Assembly (NCBI GenBank): GCA_950295325.1
Contig: OX485803.1
Span: 64,867,554-64,931,553 of the forward strand
Length of the DNA stretch: 64,000 nt
Reading direction: 5' to 3'
Source: Polytrichum commune
Lineage: Eukaryota; Streptophyta; Polytrichopsida; Polytrichales; Polytrichaceae
Below, in pieces: positions 1 through 13,085 of the stretch. Each line of letters opens with the position of its first letter. Position 1 is the stretch's first letter. The position numbers were made by a program, and so were the translations under genes. The notes below the pieces were generated by a model. It did no database searches, was not told the origin of the DNA, and saw nothing but the letters and a program-made list of their open reading frames with translations.

Positions 1-2037
1 ATGCTCAATGATTATTGTTACAACCAAGTAATCAAGCAATGATGTGATATGTAGGCTTACATACCTCATTTGCTATTTGCTAGAAGGTATTCCCAGTGTC
101 TCAACTACTATTATGGAATTTGCGTATACAATAAATCACTAGTCAAAACAACATAGTAACTTTCACTAGTGTAATATGTCAAGAGCAAAAGATCATTCAA
201 CACATGAGCAATGCACTATCAATGGTGTTCAAAATGTGAAGAGCTAACCTCACACTCACTACAAAACAATGAGTATACAAACGCGCTCTTTTACCATATC
301 GTGTAACTTTCTTGAATGGTCAGAACCTCTTGTACACCAAACACCACACACTTCCACACTTAGTATGTATAAACCGAGCCTCAATGAATAAACTAAACTA
401 AGTATGCTTTGCTCCAAGTATGTAAAAGAGTCTTCACATGGAGGTATTTAGGGATATAAAAATACCTTCAAGTGCAAGGATGGCCACATTCTAACTTGCA
501 TGTAAGCAACAAGTTGGTCTCCCTCTCATATAAAAATGAATTCAACAAATATGGGATTTTTGGCAATGTTTTGATGATAAGAATATGCCACCACAAAAAA
601 AATGGTGATCAATTCCCCCTACAATTGCAATTTTATATTTGGATTTATGCATGAATTATGGACAATTTCAACCGCCAATATCACGTATGGTAGATTGCAA
701 AGCAACTTGAATATGGTGGTTGGTGATTATGGAAATTTACAAACATTTGAAGTTGTGATTGTTGTGTTGTTTCTTTTGATGAGATATTTGATGTTTTTAG
801 CCCCACAAGTACACATCCCTTATTGTTTCGGGACAAGTGGTTAGTCCAAATCTACTTAAATGTCAGTAATATAATCACGTTGATTTTGGCTTTATAGGGA
901 AAGTTTATGCACACTTAAATGTGAAGGGGGTCCATTTAAAAAAAATCCTTCAACATTGTTAACAATACCACTACAAGGATCACGTGGTCATCCCACTGGA
1001 CCATGTCACTAGGTTCAATTTTCTAACAAAAAATGGGAGAAGTGCTCGAAGCCATTGTTGTGCATGTGTGAATTCTAGCTGAATTGAGCAACCTCACTAT
1101 ATGTTCTCCAATTAGGGGGGGCTTGGTGAGATAAATTATGTCAATAGATTCATAAAAGCAGTGATTACACTATTACTTACATAACATAATTCAAATGTGA
1201 GAGAATTGTTCAGAGTTGAGGAGCTCAAGCAAGCTCAAAGATGGTCCCCACGGTGAGACAATGTATTGCATTATGAGGTCATACCTTGTCAACAACATTT
1301 TGAGTGTCATTATTGTGGCCCATGCTAATAGGAGAATATGGTGTGCCTCGTTGATTCTAGTCTCTTATTTGAAGTGTATTCATCATTGATCCATGTTGCA
1401 ATAATGTAGTAAGTACTAGAGGGTAACCAACGAAGCTGGCATGGGACACTTGTTGCTACATGACAAGTCACAAAGGTTGTCCTAATCAACATGACATATC
1501 AATTTTAATGCCACACCAAATCCAATATATAATGTAAGAGTCCAATCCACCATGTTTGAGTTGTATTTGTCACTATTATAATTTGTAATATAGTTCTAAT
1601 TCATGTGTTATTATTGTCTTCAACATAACAACCAATCTAGTTTGAAACGCATGTGATCATGCACAACATCTTTAGTAAGAAATTTTAGATTTTGGTTCGT
1701 GACACCCACCATAGGGAGTGTGGAAGAAACCTAGTACCCATCCAAAGTTTGCTAATATTACATTCTAGTAAAATCCCACTAGAATAATTTTAAGGCCTTT
1801 AATCGTGATTTGAGAATCAATTCCTCTCACAATACACTTAATCATAGTAGTGTACACATATCATTATCCATCAAAGCTGGGGAGTTGGATGGACCATGAG
1901 CCATGCCACAAAGATGTTGAAAATATGACTCATCATAGTGAAAAATAAACAATGCCATCCTTATCCGGGGTTGTGCGGAGGGTAAAGGAAAAATCACGAA
2001 TATTTTTAGGCTGGAAATGAACCACAATGTCGACTAA
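1..2037. other. AT-rich intergenic DNA, no gene found
   Basis: No open frame here has a recognisable domain, and no chain of exons could be built on either strand. The stretch near 1441-1560 resembles the sequence around 23040-23160 upstream of the TSPO gene, sharing phrases such as the CAACATG-ACAT-AATTTTA core. Part of it is therefore an old dispersed repeat. Confidence 0.6.
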
Positions 2038-2194
2038 TAGCCCACCCACACTTCTTGGTGTGGGCCACCAGTGAACGGTTCCTACCAGCAAGGGCCACTT
2101 TTAGAGTTGGTTTAGCCAATGAGAACCACTGGATGTAACGGCACTAGCAGGAACCGTTTACTTGTGACGCGCACCAATAAGTGTGGGTGGGCTA
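2038..2194. repeat. Short MITE with long terminal inverted repeats, TA-flanked
   Basis: The left end (TAGCCCACCCACACTTCTTG) and the reverse complement of the right end (TAGCCCACCCACACTTATTG) match over roughly 50 nt with some mismatches, leaving about 50 nt in the middle. A TA dinucleotide sits at both edges, as expected for a Tc1/mariner (Stowaway-like) target site. No coding capacity. The superfamily assignment rests only on the TA flank. Confidence 0.65.
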
Positions 2195-2591
2195 GAATGT
2201 TATGCAATGTTTATCTACGTTTTCATCCTCCCCATGGAACTTGTAACCATAAGGACCCGACCTTTCTGCCATGATAAGAAAATACCAAAAACATATTTGG
2301 TCTTTAATGCTTTCAAAAGGCTTGTGATCATCGACATCCTTTAACAAGGGAACTTGAAGTCAAATTGTTGGACCTGTATAAACGATTGCAATGGATATAA
2401 CAGGATAGGTCTGAAAAGCAGATTTTATGTCAATCAAATAGTAGAGATCTCTATTGAAAGTAAATGGGAGTTGCAATCCTAAATACATGGACACGTGAAT
2501 TTATAAGGAGGTATCGGACTTAAGACACAATATGAAATACATGAGCACTTGCAGTGTGAACATGTTAATCTCTCCATTTTGGTAGAACACG

Positions 2592-2979
2592 CACGGGGAG
2601 ATCACTTCATTGTCAAGTTGAACACTACGTGCGACCAAAAAAAATCTTCTTTTGGTAAGTTGCACCACCAAAATGGGTCAAAATTTTATCAAAATTTTAT
2701 CATGAGTAGATAGATATACACAGTACCTATGACATAGTTAAAAGTGGTAACTAAATTTGATGATTTGTTTTTTTTCATAAAACATACCGTTTCTAACTAG
2801 AATGACACAGAATTGAACTAAAACAATTACTAAAAAAAATATAAAAAAGATACTATCAATGATTATGTATATGTAGAAAAAATATCATAAATTTTAAAAT
2901 TATATATGGCATGTAATATAGGGGTAGCAAACTTTGTCCGCACGTGGTGTGAACTTGACAATGAAGTGACCTCCCCGTG
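2592..2979. mobile_element. hAT-like MITE, copy 1, with perfect 8-bp target duplication
   Basis: This is a 388-bp element. Its ends are inverted repeats starting CACGGGGAGRTCACTTCATT and matching over about 40 nt. It is flanked by the identical octamer AGAACACG at 2584-2591 and 2980-2987. An 8-bp duplication and a CAnnG terminus are typical of the hAT superfamily. The interior is AT-rich and non-coding, so it must rely on a transposase elsewhere. A second copy lies inverted at 62525-62955. Confidence 0.88.
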
Positions 2980-2987
2980 AGAACACG

Positions 2988-5388
2988 TCATAAGAATGTT
3001 CTATTGCACACCTCAAAAGACCACTTTCAAAGACCCATAACCCCAAGTTGCTCTTAAATCATTTTTAGATATGATTATGTGTATTACTCCAACTTGCTCA
3101 AGGCTAGGGCACATGGAAAAAAGTGTTATATCTATTTCAGCTTCTTATTATTTTGGTACTTTACTTATGCCTCTTTGACTTTGTAACATTTGTGCCATGT
3201 TTGTGTGTAATGACATACGTATTGTACGAATCTCATTCAAGTCATGTAAATTACAGAGATTCACAAGTGAATTTCATGTTGACGTTCTTCTTCAATACAA
3301 GGTTCATTCATTCTTCCTTCAATGTGTGTCACTTCTTGTCAAATGGAGTGTATTGCAATTGGAGAGAAATAGCTCTTAGTGGAGTTATTTGTAAAGTCAA
3401 GCAAATGAAACCATGGGTTTGGTTCCAAACCTCAAGTTTATGAGAATTACCACAAAGTCATTCAAGTGTTCTTAATGCTTAAATTACCATACACAAAGTG
3501 TGATGTCAAGTTATTAAAAACCGGCTTTCTATCTTGTCCTACTAGGATGAGTAGGCCAATCTAGCCTTTGCATAGGCTGATCTAGGATTTAGGACAACGG
3601 ATCCCATGCACATACCCTATTTTAGATCTTCATTTTTTTCTCCAAATTTGAGAGGTGGAAGGAGGAGGTCTCAAAAGTCTCATCCAACTTTCAAAATATG
3701 TTGTGATGCACGATGAATGAAGGAGTTCTTAATAAAAAAATTTCGCAAAAAACAATTAGTCCCATGGTTTCATCCCTCTATGAAAGACTTTACGGATAAC
3801 TCTATTGTGTACGATATGTTATAAAAACTCTTGTATATCTTGTGATTGTCATGAATATTGTGGTGAAAGTAGTTCCACTCATGGAAGTATGTTGGAACTA
3901 CGTTTAGGCAACTTCTTGCCAAGGGAATGACATTGTGAAGTTCCTCCATCAATAGATTTGTTTAAACGTATTATATTTACTAGTGAAAGAGAATTCCCTT
4001 TTACATATTTCATATGTGTATGTTTGTTCTTATTTATATTCTATATCCTATACAATGTCTCACATGTTCCTAAACTTGTATTGTATATGCAACAATAATT
4101 CCCTATGCTCTTGAAGTTGCCATCTCCTCATGTGTGTGTGTGTGTCAAAATTGCTCGGATTTTGACGTAGGTTGTTACTAGAACAAATCCAACAACATCA
4201 CTTACATTTTGTGTGCAGATATTGAAACCTCAAGCTGGTCCTAAACTTGTGTGTAGTGTAAAGAATATGTCCATGCCTAGTCTATTTGTCCACATCATGA
4301 TTTAGGCACACAAAAATTTAATTATTCACGTGAAGATATGAACACGACCATGCACATTGGTGTTTTGTGAGAGAGTTTGAACCATGGTAGGGAGTTTTGG
4401 AACATGCAGGTTTGCTAGTCTTTTCTATCATTGATTTATGCATGTCTCTTAATACTTGAGATTCTCACATTTACATCTAGGAACTTGATAGTGCCCTCTC
4501 ACTAATGAAATCATGTTCCCTCGGTGTCAATGAGTAAAAACCTTGAACAAATTGCATATAAGCATTTGATATATAAGTGCATCCATACCTTGAGTTGTTC
4601 TTAGATGCCTTCGTGGAACAAATCCATGGATATTTGAGATGCATGAACAAAAGCCATGAATATATGTAGTATGATGACATGCATTTAGCAATGTGAATAA
4701 TCACATTTTGTATCTCAGGAAGAGTCACTGTGTAATTATCATACACGAATGAATGTGTGTTGAATGTTTAACGTGTGCTACATGATTGCTGCTATCCAAA
4801 ATGATGTTGCACAAAGACCTTGTTCAAACAATGCTATAAATTTATATTGGAGCACATTTTGCCAAAAACTGTGCTTGTATTCCATGTTTAATTGTCAAGA
4901 CAATGATGGACAAAACATCAAGAAAGTTCTAGGTGTTCATAATCTTAAATAAGTTGTCACATAAAGTACATTTGAAGCCACTCATGTGCACAATGATTTA
5001 CTAAATGCCAAACTCTCATTGGGTACATTGCATACTACAAAGAGTTGTTGAGTTATTTCAAAATATCAATGTAATATTGAACTAGACCACTAGACCACAA
5101 AATGACCTTAGGAAGTGTGCCAATGAGCACAATCTACAAAGTGTGTTCCAATTCAAGAAAAATAAACACGATCGAGTTGTTGAGATCTTGTAGGCATAAA
5201 ATGTAGAGTTCTTGCACTCGTTGCCCCTAAAAGTGCAAACCCTTGAGCACATACAAGATTACAAAAGCCTTCTATTTCCAACATCGCAGTATGTGTGTTG
5301 TTTTTCTTGAAAGACCTTAAAAATCCATGTTTCTCTAGCATCAAAGCTTCAAATTCGTAAACAAACATGAACACCAAGATTATATTTT
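2988..5388. other. Intergenic DNA, no gene found
   Basis: Short open frames occur here but none has a domain, splice-linked partner or compositional bias that would support a gene. A short TG run lies near 4130-4144. The right part borders the 3' end of the minus-strand phospholipase C gene and must include its 3' UTR and polyadenylation region, whose end I cannot place. Confidence 0.55.
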
Positions 5389-8300
5389 CTACGAAAGAGT
5401 TGAAGTAGAAGGATTCTCCTCTGCATCGTCATGTACATTTCCCTCTTGATCATGTACATTTCCCTCGTGATCATCTACACCTCCCTCTTGAGCATCAAAC
5501 TCGGGCTCTTTCATAGCTCTTTCATTTGGAGCATCACTCAGAAGTGGATCTGGAAGAAATGAAAGCATATTTGCAGACGTAGAAGGACCTTCCATAACAA
5601 CACTAGGGATAATTGATGCAAGTATGGGTTGACTTGAAACAGCAAACGATTGAAAGTGGCATAAAAGCTTGGAGGTTCTCAATGTGCCAGACTTTGATGA
5701 CAAGGCCACACAACGAATTCCCGATCTCATTTCCCAAATCGGAAGGCATGCTTGGCCTACGAAATCATCGTTGCCCATGTCCCACTCCCAAACCTCAAGT
5801 CTCAATATTGCAATCTCGGGCACTGCACAATCAACAACAAACTACGCTTTTAGGCAATGCATTAAGTACATCGAAGACTCAATTGAAGGAATCAACATAA
5901 TGAAGAGTTTTTTGGGGGAGGAAACCTCGGAGTGGAAATTCAAAGTGTTCATTCTCCCAGTGCGGTTCATTGGAATTGTATGCAATTTGAGTTTGCTTCT
6001 TGTCAATATCAACATGCATTCCATGCACCGCAACCTACACCCCACTATTATTATCAACCCACTGATTTGTGAGACTAAACAAAACTTCGTAGGCCATAGA
6101 GATTTCTAACAATGATTTTGAAACGATGTAATTGAAACAAAAATGTTCACTTAATGTATCAATTCACACACACAAGGTATATGTTGTTAAACATCAAGGC
6201 TTTGTTTTGCCAAAATCATTAGCTAATGTTTCTAGCTCAAGCTACATTGAAAGAGCATGTTACGAACCTTGACATAGAAATCAGGCATTTTGCAATAATC
6301 AAATTTCTTGTGCCAACTTGTTCCAAGCAATACAGTAACCTATGGATATCATCAAATATAACACTTAACACAAATTTGACATCATCTTTGGCTTCAAATA
6401 ATGTTTATTCAACTTGAAGTAGCTTAAAACTACGTTTTGAGCATCCCATGGTCACAATACAATCCAATTCTATAAATAAATCCACCCATTTAATCACACA
6501 TATCAATGCAAATACTATATTCATACAAATTACAAAATAGTAGGAAAACCTGCAAAGACAATCACACGATGAGATCTATGATATGCAATGGTGTTCTTAT
6601 ACAATAATAACCTTGAGGATAATCTTTGGAGGCCGATTCAAAATGTCTTCATAACTCTCAGAGGAACTTGGCAATAGAAAATCAGGTTTCTTCACATAAC
6701 CCGTGTTTCCATTTGCTTTGAAGAAACCCTTAGTTATCCACACTGGGCGATCTTTGCCTTGCATATTGATTGCCGCCATTTGGAAGCCATGATTCCAAGC
6801 CAACATAGGGTCCGCATTTGATGAATCAAATCGTAATCCAAATGGGTAAACACGGCCTAAATTGGTCTTCGAGTACCTACATAGAATCCTTATTGAGTAA
6901 CAATTTATATCTATCACCCCATCCTAAAGTTTTAGCATAGAGTATTAAACTCAAATATCATAATATAATAACATTTGTAATATCTCATAACCAATTTTGA
7001 CATATTTAATATAACCAATAGAAAGCATAATTTGAACTTCACAATATGTTATCATTGTGTTTGATATCAAACGTTACATTATTTGACAATATAACAATGC
7101 TAGTTCACCTTGTTGCACCAAAATCTAAGATAAACCAAAACCCAGATGATCGGAAAAACTCTAGTTATTTAAAAAAAAAATTGAAACCCTATAAACTGAT
7201 GTAGGTTCTATTTGTGAATTTTTTTTTTAAACCTCATGTAACCATGCCTTTCATTTGGAACCCATAATTCATGAAGTTTTGAATCTAAAATTCCAAAATG
7301 AACTTAATTCACACTTGACAATCCTCGCTAGCAAAATCTCGTGTTGTGATGAAACCAAACAACATAAAACTTGCATGGACAAGATTGTTAACATGAAAGG
7401 ATATAGACTCACTCAATTAGCGACATCGGATGCATGTTGATGAAATTTGCTAATTGGGGCTCACTCAAGTTGGCCATGATTGCTCGATCTCCTCCCACCA
7501 AGGGTCCACCTTTCACTTGTTTCTCCTTCATTTCCGAAGGCTTTGCGCAATAAATGTAGATCAACTCTTGGAACTCGATGGTCTTGGGCACTTCCATCTT
7601 TTGCACCATGATGGATTTCCGGAGAACTATGGCGGCCGTGTGCCCCACCTTTATCAAAGTCTTTTTGTGGACTCGTTTAACATGCTTCTTGAAGCTAGCT
7701 ACTTTGCGTACATGGTGTGTGGAGGAACCACTCGCATCATCCAATTCATCAATCGCCATTTTTCTAGCAGCATCCGGATCATCTGCTAACTGCCCGAGAA
7801 TCACATAAGTTGAAATGAACATCACACTTGGAAACACAACAAGGGTTGCCCACATCCATAAAAAATCGACCTTGGACAATCTGACGTGAATTTGAGCTCG
7901 TTGATCCTATCATGCTCAAGAGGTTGTCCCTATTTTTTTTAATAAAAATAACCTATTAAAACCTCAAACGTACATACAAGTTGCCCTTTAGATGATTTGT
8001 TGTTTTTTCTTTGTAATATTAGTCTTGAAGTTGATCACCTGATCTTCGAGATTGTCGGCAGGAGGTTGATCTGAAACGATAATGTAACCCTTCAAGGATT
8101 CAGGTGACAAAAACTCGACAGGTGGTCTTTGTTCTTTGGTTGGATAGAAAAGCATATCACCAAAAACCTCCCTTAAAACCTAGAAATTGTCATGAATTGC
8201 ATGAAATTTGTGAAATGCATCAAGCAATACATTGAGCACTAAACATTCATTCTATCTTACCCTACAAACGGTATATGACCATATCGTTGTTTTTGCTTCT

Positions 8301-9744
8301 TTCTTTCTAACCACCTAGAGGACATGACAATCCTAATCATCCCGTGTTTGATGCAAAAGATTCGACAATGTACACGAACTCCGCAATTCACATACTTGAG
8401 TAAATATCAGTAAGATTCCTCGTTGGTAATAAGTATGAGTGATCAATCTGTGGGGTGTGAAAATATAGATTAACACTGCTCATTGTAAACACACACTACA
8501 TCTACATATGCAAATTGTGATACTTCAAATTCTGATCAAACACTTCATTTTAGATTGAAACTCACAATGGCCGCTTTCTTTTGCAACTCAGCCCCCAAGT
8601 GGTTCTCGATAGTGATGATAACTGGATAATCTGACGCCAAGAAGGCATTGTCTTTGATCGCAAGAAGACATTCTTTGAACCCAACTGCTTTAGTCAAAGT
8701 GCTGTTGAAATCCAAAAACAAAAGACAAGGTAATTATGAGTGTGATAAAATATTCATGAGAATGCATGTTCATGGTCAGGAAATTTGTGAACCAACGTAA
8801 AAGAAAAGCATAAAAATATCACAACATGCACCATTTCATCGCCATGGAGATAAAGGCATACTTGCCATGGAGAACCTTAATTTGACCTCGTCGCTCCCAG
8901 CAATCGAGTTCAATCACTCGGCATCCACCTCGAAGAGCTTCAGCAATGGGGATGGTGCTTGAAGTTGAGGTGAGCTGGTTCCCAGTTAGGTAAGAATTAT
9001 GGCTTGAGTATATGTAATAATGCGAAAGTGGCGCTGTCATATCTTGGGTCGGCTGCAATGCCCAACCAAGTCAAAATCGACTTCCAATTCCCATTCAGTG
9101 TCACCAATGAACCGGTTGAAGGTGAAGGCTTCAGAAAATTACTAATCCTTTCAGAAGAATCTATAGAATATACCTCAAATCAGTAAAGAAAAATCGAAAC
9201 ATCACAACTTGTAATGGGCGTGTAACCTGTTTGACTTGGAAACACTAGGAATTTGATTGATTAAGTTATGCCCAAGAATCTCCCCTGACAGTGGGCGTGA
9301 CCCCAGACAGACTTAATATACATAAATAGGTCAATAGATCATAGAAAACATGTTCAAAATTGTCAAAGAATTATGCAGCTCATGAATGCAGAATTGTAAG
9401 AGACTCACTTTTTCTGTGGTTACAAATGCTGGATTCAACCTTGAGTTCACCAAGTAGTTTAGAAATCCTTGCAAATCGAGTTGCACGCTTTGCACAGAGA
9501 TGGAGAAATAAAAGCCTGCAATCGCACTGAGCACTGTTTGGGTGATGAGAGCTGCAGCTTTGTAAGCATCCATTGCTTTCTCGCCTTGAACAGTCTCCAG
9601 AAACACCACAAAATCTGCAGCGGTCATGACATTCTTCCCCTTCGTGACCTCGTTGAACATTGTCTTTACAATCTCGGGAGGCGTGACCTCTCCCTTGATA
9701 TTCTTTCGCATTCGAGCCGGAAGGCATCGACAACCAACCACCAT
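5389..9744 (-). CDS. Phosphoinositide-specific phospholipase C (plant PI-PLC)
   Basis: The enzyme cleaves phosphoinositides at the membrane into diacylglycerol and inositol phosphates, and the family is calcium-dependent. Nine exons, all GT-AG and phase-consistent: 9744-9409, 9052-8862, 8701-8566, 8179-8039, 7789-7413, 6876-6612, 6339-6268, 6034-5926, 5822-5389; 686 aa. Residues 1-112 form the EF-hand-like N-terminus. The X domain (about 115-268) keeps the catalytic set: His130 and Asn131 in HNSYLTGNQ, Glu160 and Asp162 in RVIELDCW, His174 in VLHG, and Glu208. A basic linker precedes the Y domain ([27 protein letters not shown]). A C2 domain (about 483-602) follows. There is no PH domain, as usual in plants. 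An acidic tail of about 84 residues after the C2 domain, with a repeated EGNVHD motif, is unusual. The ATG sits in a good GCCATGG context. Introns 1-3 and the exon borders look normal, so the gene appears functional. Confidence 0.93.
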
Positions 9745-11824
9745 GGCTACGAAAATTTTGAATCAACTATTCTGTTGCTGCATTTGCAGTGTGTTTGATC
9801 GATTTGGGGGGTTTCGTATCCTGCTCCATATTCATCCTTTCAAAAAATAAAACACTTGGCCTTTCCCCTTTTCCATATGGAATGTCCATTTAGGAATTGA
9901 TGTTTCTCGGTACAATGGCATCCGCTACCCCATATTGCACACATTTTTCAACTTGCATGTCACAAAGGAGAATAACCCAATTTATCAATTTGCAATCTAC
10001 ATCATCAACAATAACAGTAACAACAATGAGTAGCTTGAAATCAAATTAGCAATGAACAAACAATATATATGAGGTCTAAATGTTGCTGCCAACACATGAT
10101 AGTGATCGAATATTTAGAATAATTGATCTGTAGTTTCTCGACCTACAATTTAACTCACATTTGAATGAATTGACCCCAAATCAATTGAAAGTTCATCAAT
10201 GAGTCAAATTAAGCTACATGGTCTTCCGATAAAATGTCTTCTGTGATTCTTTGATTACATTTTCCATCAAGCATTGGCATTGATCATGTGATGCATATAA
10301 GGAAGACCTCTTTGTCACGTGATTATTTTGTCCAAATTTATTGTCTTGTGTTTCAAACTTTCATATAATTTACAAACGAATTTCTGGAGACATTGTCCAC
10401 TTCCATTCTTTATCCGCTGATATCTTCTTGAGATTATATTTGTCATTGCGAACTTATCAATTGATGCATCAAAATACACAATTTTCTTGCATCATTGTTA
10501 CCACCAAATGCGGTTGCCACTCCCTTGTGGCATTGACCTAAGAATAAATATTCTTCTTGGAAGAAACATATTAAACATGCCTTAAGGCTTGTCACCACAT
10601 CCACTTGGGTAATTGATCGTGTCCTCTAGCTTTAGTGATTCCATTGCATGCTAAACTTGCGCACTCCTTGTATTTTGGGCAAGGCTGCATCATTTGTGAT
10701 CACATATTACGCATGCCATCTATGATGGGTTGCATTATATTGTTTGCAATCTTGGAAATGTCACATCCAGTATTTATCAACATGCCACTATTTGTCAACA
10801 TAAGTAGATACTTCGAACAAATTAAATATGACATTTTGACAATTAAATATATGGAGTGAGAAGTGAGGAACGAGGTAGCAATTTATGGTCAATCGACCAC
10901 GTGTGGGAGACTTCTGCACGTTTTCTTTCAATGTTGAAGTTTTAGTACATTGATCAAATATTTAAATAGTACCTTTCAACATTTCTCACTCCACATGCTT
11001 TGAATGTTGTTCACACCACATTGTACTAATTCTACAAGATCAACTAACTTCACGCAAGTCTCGGTATTCATAAGTTCTACATCAACTGGAATGGTTATTT
11101 AAATATACATATATACAAGGTAAAGGGACCAACGTTATGCAAATGTTTTCTTAAAAATAAACACGTAATTTTCTTCCCTTTTTCAATATATGTCACACAT
11201 TACATGTAACACACAAAGCATTTTCATCATACATTGCCATGCAACACCCGATAGCATGTAAAGCAGATGGTGCTACAAACATCACTTTAAGCACTGAGCA
11301 TAGATACTATTATTAAGCTCTAATTTAATTATATATTTTTAGCAATTGACAAGATGTTCCTATGCATCAAAGTATATTCGAGTTGATTTTATGTATGCAC
11401 ACATCATAAGCATTCAAAATCTTATTGGTAGATGACCCCAAAACTTACATTGGAGCTTGATGTTGAGGTGCCGGACATTTTGAAAATCAAGATGTACTCA
11501 TTGTGCAAGATTCAAGGTGTTGATTTTGAGTGGTAACATGGTTTACCTTGAGTTTTTAGGAGGTTCATAAAGTGTTTATCAAATCTTTACATGGTACCTC
11601 ATGAAACACACAACTTTACATGGCACTTTACATGAAGCACGCAATTACTACAAGAGGAATAGCATATCCAAGTTAGCCACTTTCCTCATAATATTCAAAG
11701 CTTGTGTGAATGGGGTGTGAATATTCAATTCCTTGTCAAAGAAATCATATACTTTGAGTTATTAAATGATTATATACCCGTGTTTGCCCAATTATGTTGA
11801 CAATATGTTGTGTTTAAAATGTTT
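9745..11824. other. Upstream region of the phospholipase C gene and intergenic DNA
   Basis: This lies upstream of the minus-strand phospholipase C start codon, so its left edge should hold that gene's 5' UTR and promoter. I see no certain TATA box or conserved cis-element cluster. No further coding exon was found on either strand. Confidence 0.5.
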
Positions 11825-12075
11825 GAGCATTTAGTCCAATCTCTTTTCAACTTATGATGTCTTTTTGGTGTATGTTATTGGACCCACACCCAACCATTCA
11901 TCACTCAAATACGGGTGTCTGCTTGAGATGAGGCACCAAATACAAGTACAATCCTTATTCGATTACTTTTCTCATTAAGTACATGTATTTAAGTGGTATG
12001 TGACCTTCTGTAACTCCAAGAATAAACACTTGAAAAGGCAAGTGTTTAAAAGCGATTGGACGTCATGCTCAAAAT
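11825..12075. repeat. Inverted pair of dispersed-repeat fragments (family R1)
   Basis: The left part contains GTCCAATCTCTTTTCAA and the right part contains TTTAAAAGCGATTGGAC, its near reverse complement. The two halves are inverted copies of one end of the dispersed repeat seen also at 24.6, 29.9, 50.5 and 56.2 kb. The arrangement could be a foldback element or two independent insertions. No coding potential. Confidence 0.5.
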
Positions 12076-12548
12076 AAGTAATGTGTCGGCATGGTGTTTA
12101 GTCAGCTTGGACACATTGTATTCAGTGGAAAAAACCAATATTCAGATTGGCTAGTAGGGGGGTTGGTTTAGTTTGTCAAGCAAAGTTGGGGGAGGTTGCC
12201 AAGTGGCCTCATGCAATGGGAGCAAGAAATGGTAGGTGGCACGAACACCAATTTGGAGATGGCCTCTGGCTATGTATTCTTTGTAGGGATTGAAAACCTT
12301 TCTTTGTGTAATATATTATACAAATGATGGTTGGAAGTTCAACACTAGTAGCAACCATGGCAGTCCAGGTGCCACCACAGGTGCGTTAGTTAGCAACGCC
12401 ACCTTAGGGCTAGTACAAAAGATTTCAAACTCCAGTTGTAAATGTGCTACATGTTAAATAAAGTTTTTTTTTGTATGCATATATATATATATATATATAT
12501 GGGGTATTCTTATGCTTGTTTTTTTTGGTTTCCCAAGCAAGCAACTGC

Positions 12549-12819
12549 TAAGGTTGAGGCATCTATCACTAATAAAATAAAAGAGTTTGCAACCGTTTTG
12601 GAGGAGTTACAATGGGGAATTCATTTTCTTGTGAAGAGAAACATATTCTAAGCAGAGTGAAGAAATAAATTAAAGTGTTTTTCACGAATATGGAAATTGC
12701 TACAAAAGTTGAAGCGGTAAAGTTAGGGTAACATATAGTGGATCTATAGGTTAACCCATAACAACTCATCTAAGCAAGTGGTCGAGCGGACTTGTTCGAC
12801 TATGGATGCCTCAACCTTA
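12549..12819. repeat. Small TIR element, copy 1 (related to 61432-61813)
   Basis: The left end reads TAAGGTTGAGGCATCTATCA. The right end is the reverse complement of almost the same sequence (GATGCCTCAACCTTA). The interior shares long stretches with 61432-61813, including GAAGCGGTAAARTTAGGGTA and the following GATCTATAGG. No clear target duplication is visible. It is non-coding, and the superfamily is not assigned. Confidence 0.6.
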
Positions 12820-12849
12820 ATCTAATCAAAACGACAATACGACCCATTG

Positions 12850-13085
12850 CCAAAAACTAGATAACCATTCTAAACTCAACACTCAAAATAAATGAAAGGG
12901 GGAGGAACTATATGACCATTTAATGAGCACAAGAATCTTCACTATGATAATGTGTAAGATATTCATATGCGCTCCAAAGTGGGTACGACCTCAAATTGGA
13001 ATTGCTAAGCATCTTGTACTAATCATGCGTTTCATATCCTAGAAGAAATGGCTTAGTTGGAAAAAGTAACCATTTAACACCCACC
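12850..13085 (+). repeat. Dispersed repeat family R1, partial copy
   Basis: This shares the order of motifs GATAACCATTCT, TATATGACCATTTAATGAGC, ACAAGAATCTTCA, TAAGATATTCATATG and CATATCCTAGRAGAA with copies at 24.6, 29.9 and 56.2 kb. Copies are diverged, so the family is old. No protein is encoded. The class (solo LTR, SINE or other) cannot be told from these copies. Confidence 0.65.

Noticed and set aside
3123..3443. 106-residue hydrophobic open frame
   Set aside because: No start context, homologous motif or splice partner; AT-rich chance frame.
12779..12800. tRNA A-box-like GTGGTCGAGCGG
   Set aside because: No B box or cloverleaf follows, and the segment is inside a TIR element.
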